Numbered from the stretch's first letter, positions 34,604 through 45,209 are shown. The stretch: DNA of 64,000 nucleotides from Ectocarpus siliculosus (GCA_000310025.1 FN648563.1:11823-75822), one strand, 5' to 3'. Numbers and translations are program-made. The notes: generated from the sequence alone by a model not told the origin.

Positions 34604-34980
34604 TCGCTAACCTCCTCGGCGTCCAATCCTCCATACTGCTGCTGCTACCGATGCCGGGTCGAACGGGCGCAGCGGTGCTACAAACCAGGCCACACCCGCC
34701 CCCCCGTCGTTGCCCCCGCTGTCGCCGACCGCCTCGGCGTGCCACCATTTCCTGCAATGTCAAGCAGCGGCTAACCGGAAGAGTGTTGCTGCTGCGGGCG
34801 TTGTTGGCGAGGACCACCACTTCAGTGCTGATGGTACTGCTGACCGGGAGCACCACCCCACTGCTGCTTCTGGCTAGGACCACCCCACTCACTGCCGCTG
34901 CTGGTGCGTCTCTAATCATGGTTGCCTCCTCTCTGCTGACGCCCAGCACCACCCCCGACGCCACACTAAAGACGTAGCGA
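34551..34980. repeat. CTG-rich low-complexity region
   Basis: A (CTG)n run lies at about 34577-34603. Two diverged copies of a unit of about 100 bp (CGCTAACCTCCTCGGCGTCCA and CGCCGACCGCCTCGGCGTGCC) surround it. The minus strand encodes Ser- and Gln/Gly-rich peptides through it. The unit resembles the Gly/Gln-rich tail of retroelement Gag proteins, but no Gag core is present. Confidence 0.6.
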
Positions 34981-35345
34981 GGTTTTCTTTGTTCATGTGG
35001 ATCACCATCCTTTGCTGCCATGCGATTGTGTTTTTTGCTTTAGAGCCGCGCAGCAGAAATGTCGGGGGTGGATAGTTGTTACATAATGCGACCCCGCGAA
35101 ACAAGAAATCGTCGCGAACACCAACAACACCAAAAGTCACGTTGACCACGTCCTTGGACCAGGGTCTCCCCCACCTCATACAGCCACAGCGGGGGGTGCA
35201 GATAAGTCCTCTGACGCCCTCCACCGACCCTCTCACCCTCTTATCTCAGTTTGTAACTCATGTTGTTGCAGTAGAATTCGCATTGCTTCATGTTGCTCCT
35301 GCAATTGCTGCTCGTCCGATTCGACCATGCTTACGTGACGGGATC

Positions 35346-36390
35346 AATTTGGATTTTTTTCTTTTTTTCCCCACAACTGGCTCTCTGCGGTCAAAGATCT
35401 TCCAAGCGTGCGTGTGCACCCATAAATCACGGCGGCAAGGATGGTGCAGCAGTGGGTCCATGTGTGGGGCTCACAGGGATGGGGACGCGGTATATGTAAG
35501 GGTGACGAACAGGAGTAGTAGTACTAAGCAGTATTTTCTGAGCAGGTGTGCATGCCTGTCTCCGACAGCAACCGTCCGCACAGAGGATGTACCTGTGCAA
35601 GCAATACCTGTTGGCACACGTTCTCCACCTCATCCTTGGACAGAGCATACGGCAAGCGCATACGTGCGAAGACGCTTACGGGAAATCACCTCACAGAAGC
35701 GCCAGATCGACGAAATAAACGGCCCGCTCATCAGAGAATCGAGACCATCATCAACTATCGCACAAAATGCATAAAAAACGTGATAAATTTTACTTTCCTC
35801 TACTACAAATAGAGAGCTGTGATCGGAGCTGTAGTCCCGAAAACCTTTGCCTTCGAGCGAAATGTTGCACACAGCAGACGAACCATCCTTCACTCCCAAT
35901 ACTGGGAACCACACACACCGCGATCACAACAACAAGCACCGAGGCAATACGTTAGCATCGGCTCCGGTGTGCGCTTTCTCTATTCTCCCCCGCGAATGCT
36001 GCACCGGATTGATCACATGTTCCAGGGTACTGAGTGTACCCTCCGGTGGTATTTAGCGTTCGTATCATACAGTCCCGGTAGGCAGTAGATTGGATCTGGA
36101 AAGGATATCTGCCCCACGTCAGAGAGATTGGGCATGGGTGGATAGTATTGTACTCTGTGAGTCCTGTGCGCATTGCTGATAAGCGTGATTTGGGGGTGGG
36201 CTGCCTGTGTCTCGGTACTGGTCTCTATGTATTTTTTTTGCTCTTAGCCGAGGCACAACGGCGATCTTTCGGCACGCAAAGTTATCGTAGCTGAGAACGG
36301 AGCTGAATCGGCCTGTAGTCACGTAAGGGTTACGAAGTTGCTGACGAGCACACACACCCATTACACACAAAACAAAACCCACACTGCCGT
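35346..36390 (+). repeat. 1-kb direct duplication, copy 1
   Basis: Shares about 1 kb at roughly 85-90% identity with 40597-41630, including CACAACTGGCTCTCTGCGGTCAAAG, AATCACGGCGGCAAGGATGG, CCTCATCCTTGGACAGAGCATACGGCAAG, AGCTGTGATCGGAGCTGTAGTCCC and GGCAGTAGATTGGATCTGGAAAGG (each quoted as a landmark). Minus-strand frames in both copies contain a PYALSKDEVE-like peptide, but it is interrupted, so this may be a duplicated gene relic or a transposon of unknown type. Confidence 0.85.
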
Positions 36391-37735
36391 TCCGAACGCG
36401 GCACGGCTCCCCACAAGCCAGATTGTTGTTTTGGCACGTCAGATCGCTAATACCAGCCTGATCGATCTTGATCGATCGTGTTTGGAGGCGGGCACATTGT
36501 TGTCAGAAGCGAAAACAAGTAAGGTTGACTGAAGACCTTGGTATCGTTTACGATTGCCCCAGTTATGCTACCCAATGCACAGCAGAGGGGGGACGGCCCC
36601 TCCACCAACATACCACTTATTATACACGACCCCCCTAGATGTCCGTGGATCAGTACGGAGCTGAACATCGTCTTGTGGTCGTCGAATCAACCGGCGACGA
36701 AAAGAACAATAAGCGGAGGATGAGAGGCAGCCCTGCGGGAGCAGGGCAATTTGTCATTGACTAAACTCATGTGTACCTGGATGAACTCCGAATACATGAT
36801 ACCTGGGCAGCAGGTGTGGATGTATTCCTATGTCTACATGAAGTACACACACGTACACACAGCCATACTTAGCCTGGAAAAAGCTTACGATACTGCACTG
36901 GAACAGACGTCGGAGACGGTAGACGGTTTACCTTCGAGCTGGCTTAGTTCTGTCTCTACGAACTCGTGATGGTTTCAACCGTCATGGACAACTGATCCAC
37001 CAATTTCCACCACGGCCAATTGGTTGGGATTCCAGTAGTCTCGTAGCACGTAAAAAGCGATGAAGATGAAAGGACGGGGAATGAAAGGAGAATGAAAGCG
37101 AGGTAGGTGAGGAAAATACGGCGCGGAAGAGAGCAAAGGGTTTGAGCCAGAAGACCTTCCTCACAACTAACACCACAGGACTGGAGAGGACCTGCCAAGC
37201 GTTGTAGGAATACTGGCAACGAGAGTGGCGTAACTACAAAGCATGCAGGAAAGAAAATGAAAACAGTGCGAACCGCCGGCACACACGTGCAGATTTCTTC
37301 TGTTGTTTACTCCGGTATATATCTTGAACCCGGCAAAAAAATAGACTCCCCCATGACGTTCGGTCACAGCGTCCCAGATCGTTGTGTTTTCACCCACACT
37401 GACACTGAGGTGTGTTTGTTCGTCAGCCGGTTAGCGCGGCCGATGCAAAAGTTAAAAAAACATCAACACGCACACCTAATTGTTGGGCGTCAATTGAACT
37501 TTATTTCATACGGTAAAGTCTATATATTACTGAATATCTGTCAGGCTTTATTTAGAAAACTGTATTCAGCCGATAAAAAATAAGGGGGGGGTGTATACTA
37601 AAGGATGATTGTGTATGAATATTCTTTCTTGCTTCTATTGCTGGGATAAAAATTATGGAACACGTGAAGGTTACTCATGAATCTTGGTCACGCACGGGCG
37701 GCGAGGGTCTAATATATAGCTGTGGTGTACTTTAA
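36391..37735. other. No gene recognised; one exon-like segment
   Basis: At 36396-36530 a plus-strand frame reads smoothly (VLARQIANTSLIDLDRSCLE) and is followed near 36519 by GTAAGG, a possible donor, just before a stop. No partner exon was found. At 36880 the words LEKAYDTALE resemble the RT motif LEKAYD, but nothing else of an RT is present. Confidence 0.3.
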
Positions 37736-37739
37736 CCTA

Positions 37740-37835
37740 TGCTACATTTTGTACAGGGTACAAGGCTCCCCTACGGGATGTAGATGTAGGTGCAACGGCC
37801 TCACGGGGGCGATGCAAGAGGAAATTAAAATGCTT
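37740..37835 (-). repeat. 3' flank of the OTU exon, repeated element
   Basis: TACAAGGCTCCCCTACGGGA followed by CACGGGGGCGATGCAAG corresponds to TACAAGGCCCCCCTTCGGGA and CCCGGGGGTGACGCAAG at 42068-42125, and to TACAAGGTCTCCCTTCGGGA at 43938. In the first two cases it follows an OTU C-terminus on the minus strand, so it is likely the shared 3' untranslated part. Confidence 0.6.
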
Positions 37836-38432
37836 TTAGGGGTTGTATCGTAGCGTGCGGTAGTGCTGGTAGCCGTATAATAAATCGCACGTATCATCGG
37901 ACGGTGGAGGCGGGTACGGTTGACCAACGAGTGCAATTTTGATGTTAATGTTGTGCAACTGCTGTTGGGCAGCTCCAATCGCTATTCCCGTTCCGTAGGT
38001 GGTTGGGTATGCCATGAGTTGAAGGTAGTGTGCGACACTTTGACAGGTTTGCTGAGGATGACCGCCTATTTGAACGTGTTCTGAATTTATTCCCGCTGAG
38101 ATGCTCTGGAAGAAGGTATTTGAGCCTGGGATGGGGATATGAAGGTTGTCCGTTATGTGGTCGATGAGTTGCCCTCGGACCGAAGAGTGCATGCTAGGAT
38201 CATGGAAAACGCGACGGGCAATACATCGCAGTAGTAGGCATTGACCATCACCAATTTCGTCGACAATATGCCAGGACCCGTTGCTGCCAGAGCCACTGGA
38301 AGGGTTATTGCCGTTGCTTTGGTCATCAGGGTTGCCTTGGTTATTGTTGTTGTGGCTGTCGTTGGTGCAACCGTGACCAGGTAGATGAATGTCGAATACT
38401 GGTGGACGTTGCGCACTCTTCTGAGCAGCCAC
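37836..38432 (-). CDS. OTU-type cysteine protease (deubiquitinase-like) exon
   Basis: The 198-codon frame has an Asn/Ser-rich linker (residues about 24-53) followed by an OTU-like core: GDGQCLLLRC at residues 61-70 with candidate catalytic Asp62 and Cys65, an LRGQLI-like stretch, a YGTGIAIGAA segment corresponding to the (G)G-x-E-x-x-A region, and a terminal HYRTLRYNP with candidate His190. OTU proteases cleave ubiquitin chains. There is no ATG; the frame begins just after an ATATAGCAG acceptor, so an upstream exon is expected. The frame ends in a natural-looking stop at 37836-37838. Sequences upstream and downstream recur elsewhere in the window, so the gene belongs to an amplified family and may be carried by a transposon (Helentrons are known to carry OTU domains). 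Host gene or element cargo cannot be decided here. Confidence 0.6.
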   Translation of the reverse strand: MAAQKSAQRPPVFDIHLPGHGCTNDSHNNNNQGNPDDQSNGNNPSSGSGSNGSWHIVDEIGDGQCLLLRCIARRVFHDPSMHSSVRGQLIDHITDNLHIPIPGSNTFFQSISAGINSEHVQIGGHPQQTCQSVAHYLQLMAYPTTYGTGIAIGAAQQQLHNINIKIALVGQPYPPPPSDDTCDLLYGYQHYRTLRYNP

Positions 38433-38600
38433 CTGCTATATCCCGTCTGTTACCCAAGACTGGCTGCATTAGCACTTGATTTCAGCCGCGGCCCTGGCGG
38501 CTAATCGGCAATAACGATTCAATCATTAGTTTGCACACGCAAAACAGAGCTAAAGATTCACCAATTCCAATAACAGGACTGTACAGCTCAAATGTGATTT
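38411..38600 (-). repeat. Upstream flank of the OTU exon, copy 1
   Basis: The stretch CTCTTCTGAGCA ... CTATA ... TCTGTTACCC-GACTGGCTGCATTAGCACTT recurs at 39855-39930. On the minus strand it spans the acceptor and a branch-point-like TGCTAAT, so an intron border of the OTU gene appears to be duplicated. Confidence 0.65.
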
Positions 38601-39850
38601 TGGATATAGATTAATAACAAAATTTGGCTCGTAACGACCAGTTCGGGGTATCTTAAGTTCCTCCGTCGCGACTTCTGCCTAAATATGTCTTGAGATTTCG
38701 CCATTTAGAGAAATTTGCAAGCAAAATCTGCCGCCCAAACGACCACGCGCGCTGGTTGGTCCACGTCAGTTTGGGCCGCTTGCTGCGCCGTTGTGGCACG
38801 AGACGGCAGCGGGCTACGAGACGCGCAGCCAGTGCCCGCCCCATGCCCCCTTACACAAGCCATGGATAGAACCAGGAGGCCGATCCGGGATGTCAACCTT
38901 AAACGCCGCTACGGCGCCATGAGCATCGGAGAACTGATGCATGAGCAGCTTTGCCTCTTGTGCGCAGCTAGCTGTCCTGCTGTTGGTTGGCAGCGAGGAA
39001 GAAGATGAGCAAACGGAAGAGCTCGAGTTGTGCGCTGTGCTCATATAGCGCTGCAGGTGGAGACAGTACGGGTAGATCGCACGGTCATCAGGACAGTGAG
39101 GGGGAGGGATTTGTGCATCGCCGACATCTCGGAGGACAGGGCGTGGTGTGACTATCGCTTCAATTTTCAAATGTAGGTGCACATGTGCACATCTTTCCTG
39201 ACCCCTTCGAACTCCACGGCTGCATGTATGTGCGCGGCGAGATTACACGGCCAAATGCGGATCATCTTTCGTCTTCCGTTTTTTTTTTTGCGCACAGTGG
39301 AAAGACTTTATTTTTAACAGAATTTACATGGCATCAGTGTAGCAAATTTCGTTGTATGCGCAAACACGTCAATGTACCTATACCCATTTCAAAAAAGGAT
39401 CGTTGATGAAGAAAGATTCAATCTCATTTTTTTTTTCCGAGGAACCTAAGAGGAGGAACGGTCGTGTTGTGATTTTGGACGATTTTTTTCAAATGATCCA
39501 GTCCAGCTAATGGGTGAGTTCAGAACGTACAGTACGTATACCTATCACCGGAGTCTTCGCAACATTTACCTATGCATACACCCTTCTGATACCTAAGGCT
39601 GACTGCATCAAGAAGTTCATTTGATCTACTCTGAAGTGTCTATCTATGTACATAGAATCCGTATAACCGGAAGCATATTTTATATTTTGCGCGACCTGTA
39701 AAGATTCAACACAAGGGCGAAAGGTTCACCACTCAAAAAAACAATCAGGAGTAATACTCGGAGCAATGTAATAGACGATGTTGATTTTTTTGTCTTTCTT
39801 GCCATGATCCAGTACCTTCATGCTTCATAACGTGTGTACGCATACCCATC
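38601..39850. other. No confirmed gene; possible upstream exon of the OTU gene
   Basis: A 122-codon minus-strand frame (38814-39182) with a Ser run lies upstream of the OTU exon in the same orientation. It could be an earlier exon, but I see no domain or clear donor. The remainder is A/T-rich and without frames worth listing. Confidence 0.25.
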
Positions 39851-40330
39851 GGCGCGCTCTTCTGAGCACCTACCTACTATACCTTCTGTTACCCGGGACT
39901 GGCTGCATTAGCACTTCATTTCAGCTACATGTATATGTACGGGAGCGTCAATAGTTACAAAGTGTTCCTCATTTTTCGTGAGCTTCGAAGATTCAACCGC
40001 AAGGAAGGGCGAAAGGTTCACCAACAATAATCTGGAAGTATTCAATCCAAATGAATAATCGGAATGAAGAGCGAACGGTTCACACAACCAGTACTTCGAG
40101 CGGAACTCCACTTTGTTGAACGTACCAAACACATCGCTATGTATGTTGTGATGCCTTCCTGAATTCCTGACTGACTGCTAGTACTACCACCGCTGATTGC
40201 ATCATCGGTGGTCGGACAAATGGGGACCAACCTCCTGCCTGCAAAGGAACGGCAGTAGATCCTCGGCATTTAACAAATGGTGTCACGATCTATTTCTCTA
40301 GAACGTAAAGATTCAACGAATTCCAGGACT
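39851..40330 (-). repeat. Degenerate copy of the OTU upstream flank
   Basis: Matches 38411-38600 over GCGCNCTCTTCTGAGCA to ACTGGCTGCATTAGCACTT. Short phrases such as AAGATTCAACG and GGTTCACCAA recur within it several times. The OTU coding part itself is not present to its left, so this is a partial copy. Confidence 0.55.
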
Positions 40331-40596
40331 TGAAGCTCTCTTTAGGAAATCATTACAAACGTGCAGAATTAGCGTGGAACTTGCTACGTGGGCGGTGTAT
40401 TTTTTGGTTTCTCACAGACCGTTGTTCGCCTCTACGTGAGTTCGTGTGTGCTGCAGCGTCGTCTTTCTTGCAAGTCTTCCTGCTGTCGTCCTGCTGCTGA
40501 TGCGACTGCTGTTCGCGTGTATGTGAGTGTGTATGTGCTTTAACGGCGTCTTTGTTGCAGGTCCTACGGCTGCTTAACCCTTACGTAACTGTGTTA

Positions 40597-41630
40597 ATTT
40601 GATTTTTTTTTTTTTCCCACAACTGGCTCTCTGCGGTCAAAGATCTTCCAAGCATGCGTGTACACCCGTAAATCACGGCGGCAAGGATGGTGCAGCAGTG
40701 AGCCCATGTGGGGGCTCACAGGGATGCGGACGCGGTGTATGTAAGGGTGACGAACACGAGTACAGTAGTACTACTGTTGTACAACAGTAGCAGCTATGCG
40801 TAGAGAAATATACTGCTGTACAGCAGCAGTAGTTTTTGAGCAGGTGTGCATGCCTGTCTCCGACAGCAACCATCCGCACAGAGGATGCAAGATGTACCTG
40901 TTGACACATCTTCTCCACCTCATCCTTGGACAGAGCATACGGCAAGGGCAATTCTAGCGGCGCTAGATGCGAAGACGCTGGCGGGAAACCGCCTCACAGA
41001 AGCGCCAGATCGACAAAGAAACGGCCCGCTCGTCAGAGAATCGAGACCATCATCCACTATCGCACAAAATGCATAAAAATCGTGATAAAATTTAAATATT
41101 TCCTACTACAAATAGAGAGCTGTGATCGGAGCTGTAGTCCCAAAAACCCTTGCCCTTGAGCGAAATTTTGCACACAGCAGACGAACCACCCTCCACTCCC
41201 AATACTGGGAACCACACGCACCGCAATCACAACAACATCAAGCACCGAGGCAGTACGTTAGCATCGGCTCCGGTGTGCGCTTTCTCTGCTCTTCCACGCG
41301 GATGCGGCACCGGGTTGATCACATGTTCAGGGTGCTGTATGTACCCTCCAGTGGCGGTATTCTGCGTTTGAATCTTGGACAGCCGGTAGGCAGTAGATTG
41401 GATCTGGAAAGGATATCTGCCCCACGTCAGAGAGATTAGGCATGGGTGAAAAGTATTGCACTGTGCGCATTGCTGATAAGCGTGCTTTGGGGGTGGGCTG
41501 CCTGTGTCTCCCTGCTGGTCTCAATGTATGTTTTTTGCTCTTAACCGAGGCACAACGGCGATCTTTCGGCACGCAAAGTGGTCGTAGCTGAGAACGGAGC
41601 TGAATCGGCCTGTGGTCACGTCAGGGTTAA
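40597..41630 (+). repeat. 1-kb direct duplication, copy 2
   Basis: Partner of 35346-36390. A TAC/GTA-rich insertion (ACAGTAGTACTACTGTTGTACAACAGTAGCAG, given as a landmark near 40760) is larger here than in copy 1. The two copies lie on either side of the OTU exon and its flanks. Confidence 0.85.
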
Positions 41631-41844
41631 ATCCGATGCGTAGGACCACTCGCTCTTGTGTAGTCAAACGGTGTTGCTGTTCGCGTGTACGTTAGTTTGT
41701 GTGTGCCTTAATGACAGCTTTGCTGCGTTGAGCACTTGCTCCTAGGTATTACGGTAGTACCGTGGTGCTGCCCATGCTCTGTGGGACTCGTGTGCTCTAA
41801 TTCTTCTGTTTTTTCGAAAGAAGTGAATGTTTTTGTACTTTTGG

Positions 41845-42130
41845 GAAGGCTTTCTTCCCGCGAAACGCGTCCCCGGGGTAAAGAGCCAGTTCTTTTAACC
41901 TTGGGCGTCGAGCACACGCGCCACGGGTAAGTCGCCGTCCTCGTGCGTGCGCGGTAATGTACCAACGACCCTTATGCGTGCCCATGAGAAAGAACCGTGA
42001 GAAAAGATTGACTTCCGCCGGCGAAACATGTCCCGAAGCACAAAAACAAGCGAAATGATACATATACATACAAGGCCCCCCTTCGGGACGTTGGTGTCAG
42101 GCCACCCGGGGGTGACGCAAGCTGGAAAGG
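41845..42130 (-). repeat. Repeat family A/B/C, copy A
   Basis: Shares CGCGTCCCCGGGG, CACACGCGCCACGG, TAATGTACC and GTGCCC-TGAGAA, then TATAC(A)TACAAGG and CTTCGGGA, with copies at 43725-43995 and 44455-44675. It lies directly downstream (minus strand) of an OTU C-terminal remnant, so it is probably that gene's 3' flank. Confidence 0.7.
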
Positions 42131-42133
42131 AAG

Positions 42134-42251
42134 TCATGGATTAAATTTCAAAGTTCGGTAGTAGTGCTCGCCCCCGTACAAAACATCGCATGTGTCACGG
42201 GACGGAGGTGGAAGGGGTTGGCCGACGTGGAAGGGCTGGGTGGAGTTGGCG
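42134..42251 (-). pseudogene. C-terminal remnant of a second OTU-type protease copy
   Basis: The minus strand reads FHVGQPLPPPSRDTCDVLYG, then HYYRTLKFNP and a stop (42134-42136). This parallels the last about 35 residues of the OTU exon (VGQPYPPPPSDDTCDLLYG ... HYRTLRYNP). The rest of the domain, including the Asp-Gly-x-Cys motif, is absent upstream. It is a truncated relative, not a duplicate of the flanking DNA alone. Confidence 0.75.
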
Positions 42252-42565
42252 ATTAACTGGTCCGTATCCAGTGTGGTCGGGTCGGCACGTTTGCAGTCAC
42301 GAGAAAAATGTGGAAGGGAAAAAAGATGCGTCCGGCGTCAGCATTATGTCGTTGCGCAGCAAATATAGTGTTAAGAACAGAACACTGAAAATTTGCAAAT
42401 GATGGTGTAGAAAAAACAGCTGCCCTGCGTGAGCATAATGGCGTTGACAGCAGAAAGATCAAGAACCATACCGAAGAACATGTCCATATGCATATTTATT
42501 CACGGGCAGGAATAATACTGAAAAAAATGGCGTGGAATACGAAAAGAAAAGTACTACGAATGTAC

Positions 42566-42722
42566 AAAAGCCCCGGTAGGGAGCGATTCCCGTACCGGTC
42601 CCCACCATGATCACGTCCGCGTCCGGGGTTTCCTCCGGCAGGAGCATTATCTTGCCGCTGGGGCCGGTGAGGGTGACCTCCTGCCCCGCCCGCGCCCGAC
42701 ACAGGAAGTTGGAGCATACCCC
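42566..42722 (-). CDS. petH: Orphan exon of ferredoxin-NADP reductase
   Basis: The exon encodes 52 residues: [13 protein letters not shown], then [12 protein letters not shown], then [19 protein letters not shown]. These match the FNR block GVCSNFL ... TGP-GK-MLLP ... ATGTGIAPFR, which binds the FAD pyrophosphate and the NADP ribose region. FNR reduces NADP+ with electrons from photosystem I ferredoxin in chloroplasts. The exon has a good acceptor (ATTGGCCAG) and a GTACA donor. The preceding FAD-domain exons (RLYS motif) and following NADP-domain exons were not found within several kilobases, so it is either one exon of a gene with long introns or a captured gene fragment. Symbol given by family; the ortholog name is uncertain. 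Confidence 0.7.
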
Positions 42723-43224
42723 CTGGCCAATCAGCGAAGAGTAGGGGATAAGCAAAAGCGGCGGTAGCAGAAAAAGGCGAAGAGTTAGCACACAAGCACT
42801 GCTGGTTTTTTTTTGTTCTGGTGCCTGCGAACAAAAAGGGTGGACATGAGTGTGTACATGCCATCTTCGAGTCAACCTGCGGTGAAAGCTTTAGTGTTTG
42901 CGCATCAGGAATGACAGGAACACATACATAACGAACACGAATATGCGCATATTCACGCTGAAAATAGTGGTGTCGAACACCAAAAAACAGGTGTGAACAT
43001 GTAGGATGAAACAAACAAATGTCTTGCGGCAACACACGTTGTACCGAGCAAGTGCGTGCGGATATGTTCGGGCAGGATATCTGGTGTTGTGTTGGGCAGG
43101 AAAGGACAGTGGAACACATGCCTAACATGGCAGTGCGCATGTTAACGGGCAGGAACATCCATAATGATTGGTGTTGTGTTGTGGTGGTCAGGCAGGCAGA
43201 AGGGGGTAGGGACTGGAAACATAT
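42723..43224. other. Probable intron or intergenic DNA with internal repeats
   Basis: Contains three loosely repeated phrases (GCGCATATTCACGC, GTGGTGTCGAACACC/GTGTTGTGTTGG, GGGCAGGA) about 80-100 bp apart. No coding signal beyond chance frames. Confidence 0.4.
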
Positions 43225-43368
43225 ATATAGATAGATAGTTTTGTGAAACGGGAATAGAAGGAGTGACGTCGTCCTCGCCGGCAAGCCTAACGTTGACCGG
43301 AACGCCCTCCTCCTTGAGAATGATGCAGGCGTCCTCGTTGAGGCACCAGTTTATGTAACACGCCGGGC
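43225..43368 (-). other. Exon-like segment upstream of the FNR exon
   Basis: After a GGGTGCAG acceptor the minus strand reads PACYINWCLNEDACIILKEE, then VPVNVRLAGEDDV, in good codon usage. I do not recognise it as an FNR segment. It could be an exon of the same gene or of another captured gene. The donor is unclear. Confidence 0.35.
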
Positions 43369-43660
43369 CTGCACCCATTCGGAGAAAATGGGGTATTTGG
43401 CCTATGAAGAAAAGATCCGAAAAATTCTGGCATGACGTGTTCCAATCAACCATGGCATATGAATTACTGTAGGTCTGTGAACATGTTTCTTCCACAAAAT
43501 ACATTTGCAAACCGGAGGTGAGGGTTCAAAGCAGAGCCAGTCGCGGCCCCGAAGCTGTGGGGGAAGAACCACGATACTGCATAGAAACGTACGCATGGAC
43601 GTACACAGTGTAAAGGCTGTTATGATGCTACACCGATTAGGAACCGTGTTCTCTTAATTT
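43369..43660. other. No gene recognised
   Basis: Short frames only. The stretch lies between the exon-like segment and repeat copy B. Confidence 0.35.
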
Positions 43661-43724
43661 GCGGCGGATACATCTTCTGGTATGCAACAGAAAAGTTTAA
43701 GGAATTGGTTCGGGAGGTATTGTC

Positions 43725-43995
43725 GTCGCGGAACGCGTCCCCTGGGTTTTGGCCAAAAATTTCGCAACTTTGACGGTTAACTCCACGCGCCACGGAGGTC
43801 TGCCGAGCTCCAAACACGGGCGTTAATGTGCCGACGGGTCTCCTGCGTGCCCCTGAGAAGGAACCGCGAGAAAAGACTCGCTGGGGCGAGAGAAAGAAGT
43901 GCCGAGGCATGAAAAGTGACCAAATCTTATATGTACATACAAGGTCTCCCTTCGGGAAGTGAGTGTCTACCCTCCCTCAGGTGACGCAAGACCAC
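43725..43995 (-). repeat. Repeat family A/B/C, copy B
   Basis: Aligned with copies A and C through GAACGCGTCCCC, TTCGCAACTTTGAC, CACGCGCCACGGAGG, AATGTGCCGACG and CCTGAGAAGGAA, and with copy A through TACAAGGTCTCCCTTCGGGA. The OTU C-terminal coding part does not follow it. Confidence 0.75.
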
Positions 43996-44454
43996 ATTCG
44001 CATTGCCCGAAAGGGGACTGTGTGTCTTACAACGCTTGTATTTCCGCACAAAATATCGGGCACGTTGTTATTCTACATTGGAGCCAGCTCGAGCGGACAA
44101 TATTTTTGCAGCGAAAACTCAGACTTGCATGTTGCCTATTGATTGATGATGGCAGATTTCCGATGGGAACCGCATTTCAACCCGAAACACACCACAAATG
44201 GGACATGTTCCAACACTGCGGCTGGATGCATGCTCTCAGACTTGTCTTCACTTGGCCCGCTGCGAAGTGTAGCAAACGTACCGGTACTGCTGTTAGACAA
44301 AATGCGAAGACACGAAGAGTCACAGCCATGAATCATCCAATGAATGAATAATGAATGAAAATGAATGTACGAATGAAAGTGGAGAAGCAAGAGGCAAATA
44401 TTTCAAACCGTCGTACTTGATGGGTTTGATAGGTTTCAGAATTGGTTCGCCAGG
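43996..44454. other. No gene recognised
   Basis: A 130-codon plus-strand frame (43959-44351) has no motif. A short run of GAATGAATGAAAATGAATG lies near 44341-44375. Confidence 0.35.
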
Positions 44455-44675
44455 CTTCGTCAGCTCGGAACGCGTCCCCGGGGTTTTGAGCCAGTTTTCG
44501 CAACTTTGGCCGTCAACCACACGCGCCACGGAGGCCTACCGAGCTCCGGGCGCGGGCGTTAATGTACCGACGAGCCTTCTGCGTGCCCCTGAGAAGGAAT
44601 TGCGGAAAAGGCTCGCTGCCGCGAGAGAAAGAAATGCCGAAGCATGAAAAGTGACCAAATCTTATATGTACATAG
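44455..44675 (-). repeat. Repeat family A/B/C, copy C
   Basis: Very similar to copy B (CCCCGGGGTTTTGAGCCAG, GCGCCACGGAGGCCTACCG) up to TATATGTACATA, where the similarity stops before the CTTCGGGA part. Confidence 0.75.
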
Positions 44676-45209
44676 GTTAAACAATGCGATACTCAAGCCT
44701 GCAGGATACAGTATGGCCATACATTCACGCCAACTTACGCAAGGAGGTACAATATGGGTTTTACTTTGCGATACTTAAAAGCCTATACTTGTGGGGCAAA
44801 TTAAGCCATGCTTGACCCTACAACCGACGTACAAATGGGTTTGAATGTACCAACATAGCTTTACATTGACCATTCTTCAATGGTATATGGGGTTAGTTAT
44901 GCGACAATAGAGCCTGTAATCAAAGGAGAGCATATATATGTGTATTTTCTATAGGCACACTACATCCCATATGTAGCTTACTGATCCTGGGCGTGAATCA
45001 AGGCCGGGGGTCTGCGTGCTCCATATCATCCACCTCGAGGGTCCCTTGCAATGTACAAGGTACATGCCCGCTCAGATGATATGTCGGTCTATAACGGTCG
45101 GTGAAAATCCCACCACAGCAGCGGTAGGCATTTCAACCTTCTTGTTCCGAGGCCCTTTAGCGTCCCCAAACCTGGATAATATACATACCCAAATCAAAAA
45201 TAAGCAACA
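44676..45209. other. No gene recognised
   Basis: A/T-rich DNA with no frame above 73 codons. It ends at the CAA-repeat tail of the LINE. Confidence 0.4.

Noticed and set aside
36870-36930. LEKAYDTALE phrase resembling a reverse transcriptase motif
   Set aside because: No other RT block lies upstream or downstream on either strand, so a chance match is more likely.
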